This document shows positions 53,384-63,300 of a stretch of 64,000 nt of DNA, one piece after another. Under the pieces are notes generated by a model. It was given only the letters and a program-made list of their open reading frames with translations. It was not told the origin of the DNA and did not search any database. Made by a program: the position numbers and the translations under genes. Source of the DNA: XBB1006 sp051877515 (GTDB taxonomy: Bacteria > Bacillota > Clostridia > Lachnospirales > Lachnospiraceae); contig JBJEIY010000002.1 of NCBI GenBank assembly GCA_051877515.1, forward strand, positions 114,183-178,182. Reading direction: 5' to 3'. Within the stretch, counting starts at the first letter, position 1, and every line of letters begins with the position of its first letter.

Positions 53384-54231
53384 TGCTTTTGCCCCCTCAC
53401 CATCATTGTAATTACTCCATCAATCGTTCCCTTTTCAATTGCGATTCTGGGGTAATTATCGATATAATACTGTTTTTGATCCGTCAAACAACTATATCCG
53501 TAAGCTTCCTTTTTGAAACAAAGGATATATTGTTTGTCCAGCTCCTCAAACTGCTTTTCGTCCACTTTCAACAATGCATAATTACTTAATAATACGTCTG
53601 TATCCTCGTGTAATATGATCTTTCCCTCATGTATCATATAAAGATCATCGCATAAGGTTTCTAAATCACTGGAAATATGGGAGCTGATCAGAATCGAGCG
53701 CCCTTCCTCCTTTTCCATAAATTCTCTCAGCATTTCCAACAGCTCATCTCTTGCGATGGCATCCAATCCGGCGGTTGGTTCGTCCAGGATCAACAATCCG
53801 GCATTATGGGAAATTGCCACCAAAACTTTCAGCTTCGCCTTCATTCCTGTGGAAAAATCTTTTATTTGCTTATCCATCGGCAACTGAAATCGATGCAGCT
53901 GCTCTACAAAAAAGTCTTTATCAAATTTTTCATACATGTTTTCTAATACCGGAATAATGTCTTTTACTTTTAAATATCCGCTAAAGCCGGAATCCGATAA
54001 TACCACTCCTAATCCTTCCTTATCTTTTGCGGTAAAATCTTCTATATTTTTGCCTAATAAGGTAATACTTCCTCCATCCATGGAAATCAATCCCAGTACC
54101 GCTTTAAAGGTTGTACTTTTCCCTGCTCCGTTTTGTCCGATTAACCCTGTGACAAAGCCGGGACGAACTTCCAATGAGCAATCAAGGGAAAAATGCTTAT
54201 AATTCTTTTGCAAATGATTAATTTTTAACAT
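53380..54231 (-). CDS. ABC transporter ATPase (YtrB-like)
   Basis: A 283-residue ATPase. Walker A GQNGAGKSTTFK, signature DFSTGMKAKLKVLVAI (variant LSGGQ), Walker B LLILDEPTAGLD, H-loop ISSHISSDLET, then a C-terminal extension of about 60 residues (220-283) with strands, as in YtrB-like exporters. The start ATG 54231 has TGGAGGG. It lies between the GntR gene (1 bp upstream) and the permease. Confidence 0.92.
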   Translation of the reverse strand: MLKINHLQKNYKHFSLDCSLEVRPGFVTGLIGQNGAGKSTTFKAVLGLISMDGGSITLLGKNIEDFTAKDKEGLGVVLSDSGFSGYLKVKDIIPVLENMYEKFDKDFFVEQLHRFQLPMDKQIKDFSTGMKAKLKVLVAISHNAGLLILDEPTAGLDAIARDELLEMLREFMEKEEGRSILISSHISSDLETLCDDLYMIHEGKIILHEDTDVLLSNYALLKVDEKQFEELDKQYILCFKKEAYGYSCLTDQKQYYIDNYPRIAIEKGTIDGVITMMVRGQKQ

Positions 54232-54234
54232 CTG

Positions 54235-54606
54235 TCAGCCCTCCAAAATTAGCTCAAATAAACTTTTGATATCCTCATCACTGATCCCGCACCGCCTGCC
54301 TTTTTGGATCGCCTGTTCCAAATCAGCTTCTAATTCTTTCTTTTGTTCTTCCAACAGCAACTCTGTATTTGTAGCTGTTACATAGGTTCCTTTGCCGTGT
54401 ATAGTGGCTGTGTAACCCTCACTTTCCAACGTATCATATGCCTTTTTTACCGTTAAGGCACTGATCCTTAAATCTTTCGATAACGTACGGACAGACGGAA
54501 GATTGTCATTTTCCTTAAGTTCCCCATTCCGTATCAGCACCTTGATCTGATCAACAATCTGCTCATAGATAGGAACCATCAGGGTCGTGTTGATAATTAT
54601 ATTCAT
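54235..54606 (-). CDS. GntR family regulator, YtrA subfamily
   Basis: A 123-residue repressor. The N-terminal GntR winged helix (VPIYEQIVDQIKVLIRNGEL, then LPSVRTLSKDLRISALTVKK) is followed by a short dimerisation tail only, which is the mark of the YtrA branch. It is the first gene of the ABC operon and probably represses it by binding the inverted repeats overlapping its own promoter. The start ATG 54606 has AAAGGAG; an ATG 5 nt upstream leads only to a stop. Confidence 0.92.
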   Translation of the reverse strand: MNIIINTTLMVPIYEQIVDQIKVLIRNGELKENDNLPSVRTLSKDLRISALTVKKAYDTLESEGYTATIHGKGTYVTATNTELLLEEQKKELEADLEQAIQKGRRCGISDEDIKSLFELILEG

Positions 54607-54624
54607 TCCATTCTCTCCTTTCTG

Positions 54625-54677
54625 TATAACAGTGTATAACAGTGTTGTACTGTTGTCAAGTGTTATATACTGTTATA
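54625..54677 (-). promoter_or_regulatory. GntR-ABC promoter with operator repeats
   Basis: On the minus strand -35 TTGACA (54659-54654), 17-bp spacer and -10 TACACT (54636-54631). TATAACAG (54625) is inverted as CTGTTATA (54670), and ACAGT-N5-ACTGT (54639-54653) lies in the spacer. Repeats flanking and within the promoter suit autorepression by the GntR protein. Confidence 0.6.
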
Positions 54678-54683
54678 TAGAAA

Positions 54684-54719
54684 AAGTGCCAACTACAAGT
54701 TAACTTGTAATTGGCACTT
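54684..54719 (-). terminator. Intrinsic terminator after cstA
   Basis: Long stem of about 17 bp, AAGTGCCAAYTACAAGTT / AACTTGTARTTGGCACTT, with practically no loop beyond the centre, followed by T on the minus strand. It begins 49 bp after the cstA stop. Confidence 0.8.
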
Positions 54720-54768
54720 TCACTTTCTGTGATCGTAATATAAAATTTTCAATTATACTCTACATGTT

Positions 54769-56466
54769 CTATGCAGCAGCTTTACTGTCTTCCTGTTTTC
54801 CTATCAATTTCTTTATACCCTGTATTGCGACAAGTACGCCCAGGATCAATAACAGAACCGCAAAGATTAACTGCAGTGTATTTCCGATACTCAGACCGGT
54901 TGTCATGAATGCCTTGGACAGTTTTACAATCGTCATGGACAATGCCGTGAAGGTAACTGCCATCATGAAAGCCATTGGAATCCACAGCATGCATCCCTGG
55001 CGTTTGGTCTTTTTCAAAAATACAGCACAGGCGATCAGCGCCAAAACAGACAGTAACTGGTTTGCGGAACCAAACAGCGGCCAGATCTCAGCATATCCCA
55101 CTTTTGCCAGCAGATATGCCAGTACCAGCGTAATCACGGTTGCAAAATATTTGTTGGTTACGACTTTCATAAACGGACTCAGATTCTTTTCATCCACATC
55201 ATCGTCCATAAAGAATTCCTGGAAAGAAAGACGTCCAACACGCGCTACAGAATCCAGAGAAGTCAGTGCAAATGCGGAAACCGCCAGATTGATCAGTGTA
55301 AATACCAAATCATGGGGAAGTCCTGCAATGGTTAAGAAGTTTGCAATGGCTCCGGCAAAAATCTGCGGTTGTGTCGTCAGTCCCTGCGCAGCTGCTTCGC
55401 CTTTTCCAAAGGATGCTACTGCGATCAGGGCAATGATTGCCAGCATACTTTCCATCAGCATCGCGCCGAAAGATACCGGCAGCATGCTTTTTTCATTTTT
55501 CACCTGTTTCGAAGCGGTACCGGAAGATACCAGGGAATGGAAGCCGGAAACTGCTCCGCAGGCAATGGTAACGAACAGGATGGGGAACAGATACTGTCCA
55601 TCCACATTGAATCCGTTAAATGCCTCCAGATTGCAGGACGGATTCGCAACAAATACACCGATTACCGCACCCACGATCATGAAAATCAGCAGGTAACTGT
55701 TTAGATAATCACGGGGTTGAAGCAACGCCCATACAGGAACCACACAGGCGATCAGTATGTAAGCAAAAATCAGGATATGCCATGTTTCGCGCTGCAGATA
55801 GATCGGAAAGTGCAAGCCAAGAGCAACTGCAGCAATCAGCATTACAATGGCAATTGCCGTATTAACCCACTTGTTGAATCTGGCATATTTCAGAATCATT
55901 CCCAATCCAACTGCCTCCAGAATGAAAAGCATGGAGGTGGTTGCTACGGCACCGTTGGCAGTAACCCGGGAAACTACTCCGGCCTCATCAGCAACAAATC
56001 CGTTGAAGGTTCCCGCAACCACATCTGCAAAGGCTGCAATGACCAGAATACAAAACAGCCAGCAGAATAACAGAAACAGTTTCTTGCCCAGCTTGCCAAT
56101 ATATTCTTCAATGATGTATCCGATGGTACGACCTTTATTTTTTACGGATGCATACATAGCTGCAAAATCCTGGACTGCTCCAAAGAATACTCCGCCCACA
56201 AGGATCCATAACATAACCGGAAGCCAGCCGAAAATCGCTGCCTGGATCGGTCCGTTAATAGGACCTGCTCCGGCTATGGATGCAAACTGGTGACCAAATA
56301 CAACATTGGTATCAGCAGGTACATAATCTACTCCGTCTTCTAATTCGTAAGCAGGAGTTTTTGCATTGGGGTCAATTCCCCATTTGTTCTGAAGATAACG
56401 TCCATAAAGAAGATAAGCTCCTCCCAGGACTACGATGGCAATTACCATCATTAAAATTCCACTCAT
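54769..56466 (-). CDS. cstA: CstA family carbon-starvation transporter
   Basis: About 565 residues, a large membrane transporter of the CstA family, which imports pyruvate or peptides. Characteristic stretches are VFGHQFASIAGAGPINGPI, GWLPVMLWILVGGVFFGAVQ and KNKGRTIGYIIEEYIGKLGK. About sixteen hydrophobic segments are visible, ending in a short charged tail. ATG 56466 follows AAAGGAG; the frame open to 56532 is not used. The gene is monocistronic with its own terminator. Substrate (pyruvate versus peptides) cannot be decided here. Confidence 0.93.
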   Translation of the reverse strand: MSGILMMVIAIVVLGGAYLLYGRYLQNKWGIDPNAKTPAYELEDGVDYVPADTNVVFGHQFASIAGAGPINGPIQAAIFGWLPVMLWILVGGVFFGAVQDFAAMYASVKNKGRTIGYIIEEYIGKLGKKLFLLFCWLFCILVIAAFADVVAGTFNGFVADEAGVVSRVTANGAVATTSMLFILEAVGLGMILKYARFNKWVNTAIAIVMLIAAVALGLHFPIYLQRETWHILIFAYILIACVVPVWALLQPRDYLNSYLLIFMIVGAVIGVFVANPSCNLEAFNGFNVDGQYLFPILFVTIACGAVSGFHSLVSSGTASKQVKNEKSMLPVSFGAMLMESMLAIIALIAVASFGKGEAAAQGLTTQPQIFAGAIANFLTIAGLPHDLVFTLINLAVSAFALTSLDSVARVGRLSFQEFFMDDDVDEKNLSPFMKVVTNKYFATVITLVLAYLLAKVGYAEIWPLFGSANQLLSVLALIACAVFLKKTKRQGCMLWIPMAFMMAVTFTALSMTIVKLSKAFMTTGLSIGNTLQLIFAVLLLILGVLVAIQGIKKLIGKQEDSKAAA

Positions 56467-56698
56467 AAATGTTTTCTCCTTTACCGTGCTACTACTGTAA
56501 ATAAATGAACATTTATGTTTTACACCTGCCAAAAGAAAAAAACAAGGTTATTTTTTGATGTATTTTTTCTCTATTTTTCTTGCTTTCTATATAATATGCA
56601 CAATTTGAAGCTTCGGGGTAGGGATTGGAATGGACAACCACTTTTTGTTTCGTGGAAAATATGATATTCTCTCACTCCTATAGATATTTATTGTATGT

Positions 56699-56727
56699 AG
56701 ACTTATAGTATTCAAGACGATTAATAT
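56699..56727 (+). promoter_or_regulatory. Candidate controller box and promoter of the type II R-M operon
   Basis: GACTTATAGTA (56700-56710) resembles the C-box half-pattern GACT-N3-AGTC bound by restriction controller proteins. A -10 TAATAT (56722-56727) lies 17 bp after a weak -35 TAGACT (56699-56704) that overlaps the box. This is the usual arrangement for activation by the controller. Not an exact match, so only suggestive. Confidence 0.4.
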
Positions 56728-56748
56728 AAGCTCAGGAGGATTGTAACT

Positions 56749-56964
56749 ATGGATATTGTAAAAGTTTTTGGAACGAACTTAAAAAAATACCGTACCACAA
56801 TGGGATTATCCCAGGAGGCATTTGCTGATAAATGCGGTATGCACCGTACTTATATCAGCGCAATTGAATGCTATCGCAGAAGTATTTCTTTAGAAAATAT
56901 TCAACGCATTGCTGACGCGCTTGAAATTGAAACATACAAATTATTCCTGGAGGAAGGGATATGA
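56749..56964 (+). CDS. Restriction-modification controller protein
   Basis: A 71-residue XRE-type helix-turn-helix protein with the size and sequence of C (controller) proteins: LKKYRTTMGLSQEAFADKCG, HRTYISAIECYRRSISLENI and IADALEI. Such proteins time expression of the endonuclease so that DNA is methylated first. ATG 56749 has AGGAGG. Its stop overlaps the start of the endonuclease gene by 4 bp (ATGA), so they are translationally coupled. Confidence 0.9.
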   Translation: MDIVKVFGTNLKKYRTTMGLSQEAFADKCGMHRTYISAIECYRRSISLENIQRIADALEIETYKLFLEEGI

Positions 56965-58226
56965 ATGGATTTGATGATTTCCTGATAAAAAATATCCACG
57001 GCGGAAGAATAAACGAAATAATCGATCTATCAGAAAATTTTTTTCATAAAAAAGCAAGTGATTTGCCACCTGAGATAAAAGCAGATATTCTATGTTCTGT
57101 AATGCGTATAACAAGAGATGACCTTGATCGTATTATCGCAAATCACTCGGAAGTTTCCCGCACAATCAAAGGTCACGCTTTTGAAGTTGTTTTTGATTCA
57201 ATGATGTCTATCAATAACATCAACTGCATAGAAGTAGGAGGCGACACGGACATTGACAGGATCATAAACAACTATACCCTACAGCTAAAAACGCCATATG
57301 TGAATGGTTGCTCAGACGGTATTGTTTCGTACAAAACTCATAAGACGCACGGAGCAAAATCTCAGACTGAGTCTGTAGATTATTATCATAAAGTTGAAGA
57401 TTTCGCAGATTTCCTTGTAGGTTTGGTGTCATACGAACCATTTTCTGTGTTAATCGTGCCAAAGGAATCTCTCCCCAGAGTACCGGAACATTCTAACCAC
57501 ATACAGAGTCCTATGTATTTAAGGGTCGATAACCCTTACACAAATAATAACTTCCGGCAGCTTGACATCATGAAAAAGATGGTTTTTCCTACGAATCTCT
57601 TATCCCCGACAAACAATGAATGTTTGCCTATATCAAGTGAATTATTACACTTAAAAAGCGATTACATTTTAAGAGCTATCTTTATCAAAGATAATTTTAG
57701 AATTTGGGATATGAATATGCGGGGATTCATTCGGGAACATATCCTGTTAAAACACCTTGCAGCTCATAGAATCAAAGCATATCCCACAACCGTTACCGGC
57801 TTAGAACGCCCTGAAAAATGTGATCTGGTTTTGAAGAATCATAATAATAACTATGTTAGATTTCAAATCAAAGGATTAACTTGGAACGGAACTTCCTTAG
57901 ACGGAATGAACACTACCATTGATTGCGAATCACAACTCTCAAGAGGCAGGGTTAACGATCACCCAACTCAAAGCAGGCTATACAAAGTGACAGACTTTGA
58001 AAACCTTATTATCGCCATCGACCCTCCTTATTCCAACACGCTATCGGTACATACTTTTAACAGATATGATTATCACTGGAATTTCTATTGTATTCCAATG
58101 TCCAAACTAAGAAAGCACCACGTATATACGAATCGAGTTGCTTCTCACCAATATATATCATATAACGAATTACAGAAATACCGCATTGATGCGTCCTGGA
58201 TGAGCCAATGGATGCCTGAATTATAA
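56961..58226 (+). CDS. Putative type II restriction endonuclease with two PD-(D/E)XK-like domains
   Basis: A 421-residue protein placed between a controller gene and two methylase genes, so almost surely the endonuclease. Two segments look like separate nuclease cores with Q in place of D/E: Glu75, Asp97, Gln108-Leu-Lys110 (GHAFEVVFD, DTDIDR, LQLKTP), and Glu259, Asp288, Gln302-Ile-Lys304 (REHILLKHL, KCDLVL, FQIKG). Each core is followed by a similar stretch: YHKVEDFADFLVGL at about 142-155 and YKVTDFENLIIAI near 345. This suggests an internal duplication. The sequence is AT-rich compared with the genes before it. The recognition sequence is unknown. Confidence 0.72.
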   Translation: MNGFDDFLIKNIHGGRINEIIDLSENFFHKKASDLPPEIKADILCSVMRITRDDLDRIIANHSEVSRTIKGHAFEVVFDSMMSINNINCIEVGGDTDIDRIINNYTLQLKTPYVNGCSDGIVSYKTHKTHGAKSQTESVDYYHKVEDFADFLVGLVSYEPFSVLIVPKESLPRVPEHSNHIQSPMYLRVDNPYTNNNFRQLDIMKKMVFPTNLLSPTNNECLPISSELLHLKSDYILRAIFIKDNFRIWDMNMRGFIREHILLKHLAAHRIKAYPTTVTGLERPEKCDLVLKNHNNNYVRFQIKGLTWNGTSLDGMNTTIDCESQLSRGRVNDHPTQSRLYKVTDFENLIIAIDPPYSNTLSVHTFNRYDYHWNFYCIPMSKLRKHHVYTNRVASHQYISYNELQKYRIDASWMSQWMPEL

Positions 58227-58229
58227 ACA

Positions 58230-58257
58230 AAGGCCCGCTGTCCATAAAGCGGGCCTT
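58230..58257. terminator. Bidirectional terminator between endonuclease and methylase genes
   Basis: 10-bp stem AAGGCCCGCT / AGCGGGCCTT with an 8-nt loop, flanked by A and T. It overlaps the methylase stop codon and separates the convergent operons. Confidence 0.88.
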
Positions 58258-59093
58258 TATGAATGCTTTACTTCATAATTAGTAATAATAAGCTCTTTAC
58301 ACGCCTTTCTTTTTCCACCAGGCTTATTGTCAGTATTATATAGCCAGCTCACATCATAGACATTCGCCCACTTATATAATTCTCTTACTTCCGTGCAATC
58401 ATCGTATGATAAGCAAAATTTGTGGGGGTAATGGACTAAATCATTTGCTAATCTCAAGTGATCGTCCACTGTGAACGGCTTCGTATACGCTCGTTTTTGA
58501 TCCGTGTGAAAATACGGAGGATCCAAATAGGTCAGAACATTTTTCCCCTTTTCCGGCAGAGCTAAAATATCAGCATAATCTAATGGATATAATTCAACTC
58601 CTCTTAGTTTTTCAGCCGCATTTTCAAGAAACTTACCCCAATTCTTTGGGGGAGAACTTTTCCCTTCTGCATATCCCCACGCAGGTGCATTGATAATTCC
58701 GCAGTAGGAGGTTCTGTTTAAGTAATAGGTCTTAAACGCTCTTTCTAAAGGCGTTGTTGGTTGCATTTGCTTTACTTCATGATGCCTTTCTTTGTTTGCG
58801 ACCTCTTTTTCAAATCGACTGATCAACTCACTTCTCATCTCATCATTAAGAATTGCTATGTAGAAGTTTATAATTTCCGATTCCAAGTCGTTTAGGATAT
58901 TGTATTGCACTTTTTTTTTGGCAAAAAAGACAGATCCCCCACCCAAAAAAGGCTCTCTGTATTCATCGTGTTCAACGCACTCAATATATGGCATAATATG
59001 TTTTAATGCATAAGTTTTCCCACCGGGATATCGAAGTGGAGATTTCACCTTCCAACTTCCCGGAACATAGGGAACAGCCCAATATTCATTCAT
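58257..59093 (-). CDS. Dam-class (D12) N6-adenine DNA methyltransferase, copy 1
   Basis: A 278-residue adenine methyltransferase of the Dam-like alpha class. SAM-binding SPLRYPGGKTYALKH and REPFLGGGSVFFAK, and the catalytic DPPYFHTD motif, are in the order usual for this class, with NRTSYCGIINAPAWGY between them. It lies 1 bp after the second methylase and is similar to it over its whole length. With the endonuclease it forms a type II system; two separate methylases point to an asymmetric recognition site. Confidence 0.92.
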   Translation of the reverse strand: MNEYWAVPYVPGSWKVKSPLRYPGGKTYALKHIMPYIECVEHDEYREPFLGGGSVFFAKKKVQYNILNDLESEIINFYIAILNDEMRSELISRFEKEVANKERHHEVKQMQPTTPLERAFKTYYLNRTSYCGIINAPAWGYAEGKSSPPKNWGKFLENAAEKLRGVELYPLDYADILALPEKGKNVLTYLDPPYFHTDQKRAYTKPFTVDDHLRLANDLVHYPHKFCLSYDDCTEVRELYKWANVYDVSWLYNTDNKPGGKRKACKELIITNYEVKHS

Positions 59094-59094
59094 G

Positions 59095-59919
59095 CTAAAG
59101 CTCCAATTTCAACTGCTGTTTTTGTAATTCAAAGTTGGTAATAATCAATTCAAATCCTACTTGTCTGTTTCCGCCACGAACAGATGAATTATCAACTCTA
59201 TAAAAAAATTCCACAGGGCAAATGTTCGCCCATTTGTATAATTCTTTTATTTCGTCACACTCATCATATGTTAAAAAGAATTTATGTTTCGTATTTTTCA
59301 ATTCTTCGGCAAGTCTAATATGATCTTCTAAATCAAATCCGTACCTGTAATGCTTATGTTTCGGTGGCAAAAAATACGGTGGATCTACATACAAGAGAAC
59401 ATCTTTACCTTCGGCTCTGATTACCTCTGCAAAATCAAGGTTGGTTAATTTTGTATTTTCAAGATATTTACCACAAGGAAGTATACGTTCTCCCCAACGT
59501 TCCGGGGGTAAGCTTCTTTTGGGTCTATATCCCCACGCCGCCGATACAAGTTTGCCACTATAGGAAGTCCGATTCAGATAATAATACTTTTTCCCTATCT
59601 CATAATTGTTTTGAGGTGTACTGTCGTATATTTCTTTCCAGCGTTCTTTGGATGCAATTTCTTCGGATAATTCTAAGGCTAATTTTTCTCTCGTTTCAGG
59701 GTTTTGCATTGTTTCATAGCAAATCATTAGTTCTGAATCAAGATCATTCAACCAATTTATTTTCGCTTTCGGTTTTGTAAAAAAGACGGTAGCACCCCCT
59801 GCGAAAGGCTCCCGATATTCATCGTGCTCAACCGAATCCCAAAAGGGCTCTAATATATTCATAGCATAATACTTCCCCCCCGGATACCGAAAGGGTAAAG
59901 TTGCATTACTGTTCTTCAT
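59095..59919 (-). CDS. Dam-class (D12) N6-adenine DNA methyltransferase, copy 2
   Basis: A 274-residue paralogue of the downstream methylase: PFRYPGGKYYAMNILEPFW, REPFAGGATVFF, YYLNRTSYSGKLVSAAWGY, and DPPYFLPPKHKHY. The two share layout and many identical segments but differ in the target-recognition middle part, so each probably methylates one strand of the same asymmetric site. ATG 59919 has TGGAG. It is first in the methylase operon, and the upstream stretch contains inverted repeats that may be regulatory. Confidence 0.92.
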   Translation of the reverse strand: MKNSNATLPFRYPGGKYYAMNILEPFWDSVEHDEYREPFAGGATVFFTKPKAKINWLNDLDSELMICYETMQNPETREKLALELSEEIASKERWKEIYDSTPQNNYEIGKKYYYLNRTSYSGKLVSAAWGYRPKRSLPPERWGERILPCGKYLENTKLTNLDFAEVIRAEGKDVLLYVDPPYFLPPKHKHYRYGFDLEDHIRLAEELKNTKHKFFLTYDECDEIKELYKWANICPVEFFYRVDNSSVRGGNRQVGFELIITNFELQKQQLKLEL

Positions 59920-60332
59920 TTCTAAACTCCATTGTATCTTCTATGTTTACAGTCCAATATTCGGCCGACTGTCGTGATTTCTTTCCATGTCTTCTGAGAA
60001 AAATTAAACATGCTAATATTTTAGCCCTTTTCTCAGCAATTAGCAAGAAAAGGGTGATATATGTTTTTCCGTCAGAGGCAGTTGATTTATCTCGCCTGTA
60101 CGGCTGGCGCCGTATAAGGCAAAAACAATAAACCACCGGGCGAGAGCAAGCTCTCTCCGGTGGTCCATTATTTTTTGCCTTGCATGGCTTGTAGCTTATT
60201 CAAACTCCTCTTTGCAATGTTGTTATATAGTGTAATGTATTGATTTTAATGGTGGAAATCCGGAAGTTTAGTTACACATCCGTTATTTTCTTTTGAGGAT
60301 CCCATGGGGACACAGTCCCTCTAAAAATTTTA
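59920..60332. other. 413-bp intergenic stretch between methylase and hsdR genes
   Basis: No convincing gene. It contains interlaced inverted repeats: CCCTTTTCT / AGAAAAGGG (60025-60033 and 60046-60054) and TGCTAAT / ATTAGCA (60011-60017 and 60039-60045); a short hairpin TACGGC-GCCA-GCCGTA (minus strand, about 60114-60099); the terminator at 60133; and GGGAC / GTCCC (60306-60318) just after hsdR. Two overlapping 76-codon frames (59901-60131 plus, 59906-60136 minus) show no family features. The interlaced repeats could be the methylase operator. Confidence 0.45.
60133..60163. terminator. Terminator-like hairpin downstream of hsdR
   Basis: Outer stem CCACCGG / CCGGTGG and inner stem GAGAGC / GCTCTC in one hairpin, with T-rich tracts on both sides. 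It probably ends the hsdR transcript (about 170 bp after its stop), and could work in either direction. Confidence 0.65.
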
Positions 60333-63300
60333 CTATGCTATACCCTCTGAGTTTTTCTTGATGTCGTCCACAACATTCATTATCTGCCTTGCTGTATTCA
60401 TATCGTCCTTAAATAGTGTTGTAATGCTTCCAACTGAACGGAACGGTTCTTCCATTAATACACTGTTATCATCAATGTTTCCGTTCATAACAATGTAGTC
60501 TACGATCAGCTTTACAAATCTAATCTGGTTTACATTGAGTCGTTCCTCAGAAAGAAACTCACTAAAGGCTTCGTTTACCGCAGCTCTATCTACACCGACA
60601 ATCTTTCTTACAAGCCTGCCAATCGGAGTATCTCCGTACTCTTTCTCATAATCAGATTTAGAACCAAGTTCCTTCCAAAGAATTCTTTCAAGTTCTTTCA
60701 GATCGGTATCAGATAACTTTTTGTTATTTCGTAACTTATAAACAGATAGTTTATCTTGATGCTCTTTTAAATAAAACTCGACCTTCTTTCGATAATCTTT
60801 TAGTTCATCGGTGGCATAGATTGGTTCACCTTCTTCAATTGCAATGATTTTATCCTCAAAATCAGCATAATAAATCTTACGTTCAATCTTATCTATATAC
60901 TGCAACAAGCATCGCAACGCATCCCGTACCCTATCTAGTTCTATTATTGTAACATTATCCCAGAACTCTTTAGTCTGAACCATTTCAATAACATCCTTTT
61001 GAGCCTTTACCGGCGGAATAAGATACTTCTTAGAAAGAGCCTCTGCTGTTTGAATTACAATATCCACAGGATTCTGAATATTTTTGCTCTGCAGGATTCC
61101 TAAATCGATGCTATACATTAGATAATCAAATCTTCTTGCTAACTCATCTTCCTTTTGAGGTCTGATTAACGGAGCTATATGTTCCTTAATATCTGATATC
61201 TCAGCTGTTTCCAAATCCTGCCAACTACTTAATGCTCTATACGCTTCTACATATCGCAAATGTCTCTTTACAAGGAAACTATTGTCATCAAGTTCAATTA
61301 CATCCTTGTTAAGGCCGGCAACAAGTTCAGCTCTATAGTCAACATACTGGGCATCAGACGCATACATAGATGCCTGCAGTTCTCGACATATATTTGCCTT
61401 TGTATTATATATCTTCTCAGATAGCGACTGCTGCACTCCTGTCTCTGCACCATTTTTGTTTACTCTAAAAAATTCAAAGTTGTTGCAGAAATCAAATATT
61501 AGAAACCTCTCCTTATCCTGTCCTTCTCCAAATAAGTCTTTACAAAGTCTGGTTCCCCGACCAATCATCTGCCAGAACTTTGCATAGCTTTTTACCTTCT
61601 TAAAGAACACAAGATTTAAAATCTCTGGTATATCAATTCCTGTATCAAGCATATCTACTGATACAGCAATCTGAGGCATTTTTTCTTTTGTACTGAAATC
61701 ATCAATCAAATCATCACAGTACTTAATACTGTAATCAATCTGCTTGATAAAATCTCCACCGCACTCCGGAAAAAGTACATTAAAACGCTCAACAATTGCT
61801 TTTGCATGAAGACTATTCTTTGCAAAGATAATTGTCTTTCCAAGCTTGTCTCCGCCTTCGACTTTTAATCCTTTCTCCATTAGCTCTATGAGCACCTTAT
61901 CAATTGTATCTTTATTAAAGAGCCATGTGTTGATTGCTGAACTAGAGATATCTTCATCTATCGTTTCATCCGCCCCAAACTTCTCATCAAATTCAGCTTT
62001 TTCCTCATCCGACAAATCGTTATAATGTATTCCATCTTCCATTATTTTTGTCTTGTACTCTAGTGTAGAATAATTTACAAGATAACCTTCTTCTACTGCT
62101 TTTTCCAATTCATACGCAAAAGTAGGAACACCTCGTTCTAAGTCAAAAATACCATATGTATTCTTATCAATCTCATTCTTAGGCGTGGCTGTCATTCCAA
62201 TAAGCATAGCATCAAAATACTCAAAGATTTCCTGATATTTTTTATAGATGCTTCTATGTGCTTCGTCTGTAATAATCAAATCAAAATGACCTGGAGTAAA
62301 TAACCTTCCTCCAAACTTACTCTTCTTTTCATCTATCGCATTCATCATCGTAGGATAAGTACTGAATATCATACGTGATGATTCTGGGTCATCTTTACTA
62401 TCAAGCAAATTGCAGCACGACAAATCCGGTAACAGACTTGTGTAATTGTTCTTTGCCTGTTTAACCAGCGCTGTTCTATCTGCCAAAAACAAAATGTTTT
62501 TCACATAATTATGTTTTCTTAGAACATCTACAATACTAATACTAACTCTGGTTTTACCAGAACCTGTTGCCTGAACCAGAAGCATCTTCCGATGCTTCTT
62601 CTCAATTGCATCACATACAGCTGTCACTGCCTCTTTCTGATACGGTCTGTTAGTAATGCTGTCATCAATCTCAATATGCTCTAATGGTTTTCTTTGAGTT
62701 CTTCTGTCAATTTCCAACTGCAACTCATCCTGGGTAAAGAATCCTGAAACCTCACGTCTGGGATAACCCATAAAGTCATTGGTATAATAAAACTCAAATC
62801 CATTTGTTGTAAAAATCAAAGGCCGTCTTCCGTACTGATTGTGCAAACAATCTGCATAAAGCTTTGCCTGATGGCTTCCAACCATCGTATCAACAGACGC
62901 TTTCTTTGCTTCTACAACTGCAAGTGGAAGGTTGTCCTTTCCCCAAAGAACATAATCCACATATCCTGTACCGGTTGGATTTGGCATACCAGTTACAGGT
63001 TCTTCTATTGTACAATTCCGTCCAATAATCCAACCTGCTTCTTGAAGTTCCACATCTATATATTTTTTCCTGGTTTCTGCCTCACTAATTTTGTCAATAT
63101 GAAACTCTCTCGTTTTATTATTATGAACTCTCTGCTCTGACATCTGCTTACGCAGTTCTTCATTTTCCTTTAGGATCTCTTCTAATTTTTTATCCTTGCT
63201 GCTGAGATTTTCATATAACTCTTTTAGCTCCTCAGCCTTTACTCTTTTTTCATCACCAGTTGGAACTAATGATTCGTCAAAAGTCTTCTCATCATATTCT

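Noticed and set aside
54764..55696. Plus-strand frame of 310 codons
   Set aside because: Antisense to cstA; its composition (Ser/Thr/Ala-rich) is that of a shadow frame.
59901..60136. Two overlapping 76-codon frames on opposite strands upstream of the methylase
   Set aside because: Neither has family features or a good ribosome site; the region instead shows inverted repeats.
60300..60320. GGGGACACAGTCCC-like hairpin after hsdR, considered as a transposon end
   Set aside because: No transposase or matching second end is visible in the window; it may be a simple RNA hairpin.
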